Of a stretch of 7,613 bases of DNA, positions 5,648 to 7,613 are shown one piece after another. The position numbers and the translations under genes are program-made. The notes under the pieces were generated by a model that was given only the letters and a program-made list of their open reading frames with translations, did not search any database and had not been told where the DNA came from. Every line of letters begins with the position of its first letter. The stretch's first letter is position 1. The stretch comes from Chloroflexota bacterium (GTDB taxonomy: Bacteria > Chloroflexota > Chloroflexia > Thermomicrobiales > UBA6265), in NCBI GenBank assembly GCA_019348515.1, contig JAHWJF010000159.1, positions 1 to 7,613 on the forward strand. The letters run 5' to 3'.

Positions 5648-6699
5648 CCGTTGCGGCTGGCCGTGAGCAGAGGCTCGATCACATTACCGCCGACGCGAAG
5701 GCGTGGGACCGTGCCGTCGTTGCCCATAGCGGCCATCTCCTGCAAACATGGCGCTGGGGCACGTTCAAGGAGCGGTTTGGCTGGGAGGTCGTGAGGATTG
5801 CGGTTCCCCGCCTTGAGGGGACGGCCCTCGCGCAAGTCCTATTTCGGCGCAAAGCCGGGGTCAGCATTGGCTACATACCGCGAGGCCCGGTTCTGCCGCG
5901 AGGAGATACCGATGCAAGTGCCGAGCTCTGGATCCGTATTGACGAAGAGGCGCGCCGTCGGCGAACGCTGACGATCGTCGTCGAACCAGACGCTGACCTT
6001 CCTGAAGGACCGGCTCAGCGCCTGTTAGCAGCATCGAGTATGCCGCCAATTCAGCCCCCGCGATCGGTGAAGGTCGAGCTATTGGATGACGAGGCGCTCA
6101 TAGGACAGATGCATCCCAAAACGCGCTATAACGTTCGCCTGGCCCGTCGCCGCGGGGTAACCGTCGGCCCGGCCGAAGACATCGACTCGGCGATCGATGA
6201 GTTCTACACGCTGTTGCGTGATACCGCGTCGCGAAATGCGTTTGTCGTCCACGCCGCTGAGTACTATCGGGAATTTCTTACCTTGTTTGGTGAAGATGCC
6301 TGTCTCATGTTCGCCGAGTCGGAAGGAAAGCGAGTCGCGGGGGCGATCTCCGTCGTATCTGGTGATGAGGGCATCTACATGTACGGCGCCTCGTCGACGA
6401 GAGATCGTGCCCATGGCGCCGCCTTTCTTCTGCAACACGAGATCATGCGCTGGGCTCGCGGACGCGGCGCGCGCCGCTACGATCTCTGGGGAATCCCCGA
6501 CTACGATCCGGAATCGACCGCGAGTGAGAGCGGCGATCGCCTCGCTACTTCGAAGGGAGACGATCGGCGTGGACTATACGAGTTCAAAACGCGGTTTGGT
6601 GGGCATATTGTCCGCTATCCCGATCCGCTTGAACGCGCGTACCATCCGTTTTTCGCCTCGCTCGCGCGACGGTTCTATAGACCTGGCGGATCGGGGTGA
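5644..6699 (+). CDS. FemA/FemB-family peptidoglycan branch aminoacyltransferase
   Basis: The 351-residue product has the two-GNAT-domain FemABX layout and is close to the lower end of the family's usual length. The first GNAT-like half has the typical HLLQTWRWGTFKERFGWE (31-48) and GYIPRGPV (76-83). The middle carries MHPKTRYNVRLARRRGV (156-172), a hallmark of FemX-type proteins. The second half has YGASS (247-251), HEIMRWARGRGARRYDLWGI (265-284) and the signature GLYEFKTRFGG (310-320). Family members use aminoacyl-tRNA to add Gly, Ala, Ser or another residue to the side chain of the third peptide residue in peptidoglycan precursors, at the cytoplasmic membrane face. The residue used here cannot be read from sequence. 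The GTG start lies inside the HEAT gene's TGA (GTGA), so translation is probably coupled. The insertion of coiled-coil arms seen in staphylococcal FemA is absent. Confidence 0.9.
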   Translation: MTVAAGREQRLDHITADAKAWDRAVVAHSGHLLQTWRWGTFKERFGWEVVRIAVPRLEGTALAQVLFRRKAGVSIGYIPRGPVLPRGDTDASAELWIRIDEEARRRRTLTIVVEPDADLPEGPAQRLLAASSMPPIQPPRSVKVELLDDEALIGQMHPKTRYNVRLARRRGVTVGPAEDIDSAIDEFYTLLRDTASRNAFVVHAAEYYREFLTLFGEDACLMFAESEGKRVAGAISVVSGDEGIYMYGASSTRDRAHGAAFLLQHEIMRWARGRGARRYDLWGIPDYDPESTASESGDRLATSKGDDRRGLYEFKTRFGGHIVRYPDPLERAYHPFFASLARRFYRPGGSG

Positions 6700-7493
6700 C
6701 AGCACCTGGGGTTTCGGTCGGTGCATTGGCGCTCGCGGTGCCCGGCGCCCGATTGTCGGGTTCCGGGACTCGAGTTATTTCAGGACTGACATACGATTCG
6801 CGACTCGTGCAGCCGGGGGATCTCTTCGCTGCGCTGCGGGGCGCGGACTTCGATGGGCACACGTTCATCCCGGACGCAGAACGCCGCGGCGCTGCGGCAC
6901 TCCTAGTCGAAGCACTTGCATCAACGGCGCTGCCGCAGATCCAGGTGAGCGATAGCCGGGCGGCATTGGCGGCGATCTCCGCTGAGTTCTTCGGGCACCC
7001 GTCGCAAGATCTAGGCGTTATCGGCATTACGGGGACTGATGGAAAGACGACGACCTCGCACCTCATTGACCACATCCTGCGCTCATGCGGTCTAAGAACT
7101 GGCATGGTGGGGACGGTCGCCATTCGCATCGGTGATTGCGAGAATTTCCACCCCTCGCGCCAAACGACTCCTGAATCAAACGAAATCCAGCGGTATTTAC
7201 GCCAGATGGCGGATGATGGGGTGGAGTGGGCTGTCCTCGAAGCCACGTCGCACGGGCTCGCGATGCACCGACTTGACTCGGTGCGGTTCACAATTGGGGC
7301 GGTGACCAACGTCACCCACGAGCACCTCGATTACCACGGGAGCATTGAGAATTACCGCCGGGCTAAGGCGACGCTGCTCGAGCGCGTTGCTTCCGAATCG
7401 GGCGTCGTGGTTGTGAATGCGGATGATCCTGGATCGCGCGCGATCGAACAATTCGCAGAAGGCGCGTTCATCATTCGATATATCTCAAGCTGA
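6696..7493 (+). CDS. murE: MurE-type UDP-MurNAc-peptide ligase, N-terminal part ending at a premature TGA
   Basis: MurE adds the third amino acid to UDP-MurNAc-L-Ala-D-Glu using ATP in the cytoplasm. The frame starts at a GTG overlapping the FemAB stop (GTGA) and encodes 265 residues, about half the usual 480-500. Visible motifs are the Mur N-terminal domain (LTYDSRLVQPGDLFAALRG, 31-49), the P-loop GITGTDGKTTT (110-120), TTPES (157-161), EATSHGL (182-188), the metal/catalytic segment TNVTHEHLDYHG (204-215) and the carbamylation-type Lys in YRRAKATLL (220-228). The C-terminal Rossmann domain and the substrate-choosing DNPR-type loop are absent. The frame stays open past the TGA and still reads as MurE, so the gene is broken rather than naturally short. 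A truncated product would lack amino-acid selection and is probably inactive. Gene disruption, a local sequence error or a second intact copy elsewhere are all possible. Confidence 0.88.
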   Translation: MTAPGVSVGALALAVPGARLSGSGTRVISGLTYDSRLVQPGDLFAALRGADFDGHTFIPDAERRGAAALLVEALASTALPQIQVSDSRAALAAISAEFFGHPSQDLGVIGITGTDGKTTTSHLIDHILRSCGLRTGMVGTVAIRIGDCENFHPSRQTTPESNEIQRYLRQMADDGVEWAVLEATSHGLAMHRLDSVRFTIGAVTNVTHEHLDYHGSIENYRRAKATLLERVASESGVVVVNADDPGSRAIEQFAEGAFIIRYISS

Positions 7494-7613
7494 GCGGATA
7501 GCGAGTTGAGGGATCATACGATTCAGGCGGATGCTACGGGCCGTCGATTCACACTCGACGCCGGGTCCTGGGGAATAGCTGAGATCAGAATCCCCCTCAT
7601 GTAAATCGGAAGA
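7494..7613 (+). pseudogene. murE: In-frame continuation of murE after the premature stop, with a second stop
   Basis: Without any frame change, the codons after the TGA at 7491-7493 read ADSELRDHTIQADATGRR, then FTLDAGSWGIAEIRIPLM, then TAA at 7602-7604, then IGR at the edge. This matches the normal MurE order: an AD-x-LR element, a beta hairpin ending in G-x-F-x-L, and an IPL-x-GRFN-type element that opens the C-terminal domain. A family comparison from memory suggests the normal junction is IPL-IGR, so the codons ATG TAA (7599-7604) look like a six-base insertion. No ribosome-binding site supports a new start here. The remainder of the gene lies outside the window. Confidence 0.6.

Noticed and set aside
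6584..7315. Long minus-strand open frame (243 aa) opposite femAB and murE
   Set aside because: It is Ser/Arg/Pro/Ala-rich, has no motif or ribosome-binding site, and lies fully antisense to clear FemAB and MurE motifs; it is a GC-rich shadow frame.
7491..7604. TGA and TAA in murE as evidence of a recoded genetic code or selenocysteine
   Set aside because: TGA ends the neighbouring HEAT and FemAB genes normally, both TGA and TAA are affected, and MurE has no known selenocysteine site.
1..7613. CRISPR array, insertion sequence, prophage or toxin-antitoxin pair
   Set aside because: No spaced direct repeats, no transposase or integrase motifs, no terminal inverted repeats and no recognisable toxin or antitoxin were found on either strand.

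Overview
The window is GC-rich bacterial chromosome. It carries cell-wall and cell-shape genes on two divergent strands, separated by a tRNA gene. Standard-code stop codons, GTG/TTG starts, a Thr/Pro-rich tether in front of an SH3b domain, tandem bactofilins and a Chloroflexota-style FemAB-MurE pairing suggest a Chloroflexota bacterium, perhaps Thermomicrobia-like. This assignment is inferred from protein style only and is not proven.

Left half, minus strand, read from about 2390 down to 1: a candidate extended -10 promoter, a bactofilin with a long N-terminal extension (2195-1560), a second bactofilin (1473-895), a 386-nt gap packed with GC-rich hairpins (894-509), and a membrane-anchored SH3b-domain protein that runs off the left edge. 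The set looks like a cell-envelope scaffold group: two cytoplasmic polymer-forming proteins and an exported wall-binding module. The hairpin-rich leader resembles the order of elements in c-di-AMP (ydaO-type) riboswitches but lacks key parts, so it is reported only as a candidate structured RNA.

Centre: tRNA-Arg(CCG) on the minus strand (2535-2463) with a perfect TATAAT -10 box just upstream.

Right half, plus strand: a 69-residue small protein (2704-2913), then a strong intergenic hairpin, then four tightly packed genes: a 557-residue protein of unknown function that appears to contain three winged-helix-like segments and a beta-barrel-like segment (3014-4687), a HEAT-repeat protein (4700-5647), a FemA/FemB-family tRNA-dependent aminoacyltransferase (5644-6699) and the N-terminal part of a MurE-type Mur ligase (6696-7493). 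The last two junctions are GTGA overlaps, which implies translational coupling. FemAB and MurE both work on the peptidoglycan peptide: MurE adds the third residue in the cytoplasm and FemAB-type enzymes add branch residues to the precursor.

The points most worth checking are the murE reading frame, broken by two in-frame stop codons although the sequence between and after them still reads as MurE; the unclassified 557-aa protein and its small upstream partner, which share a motif; and the structured leader in front of the SH3b gene.
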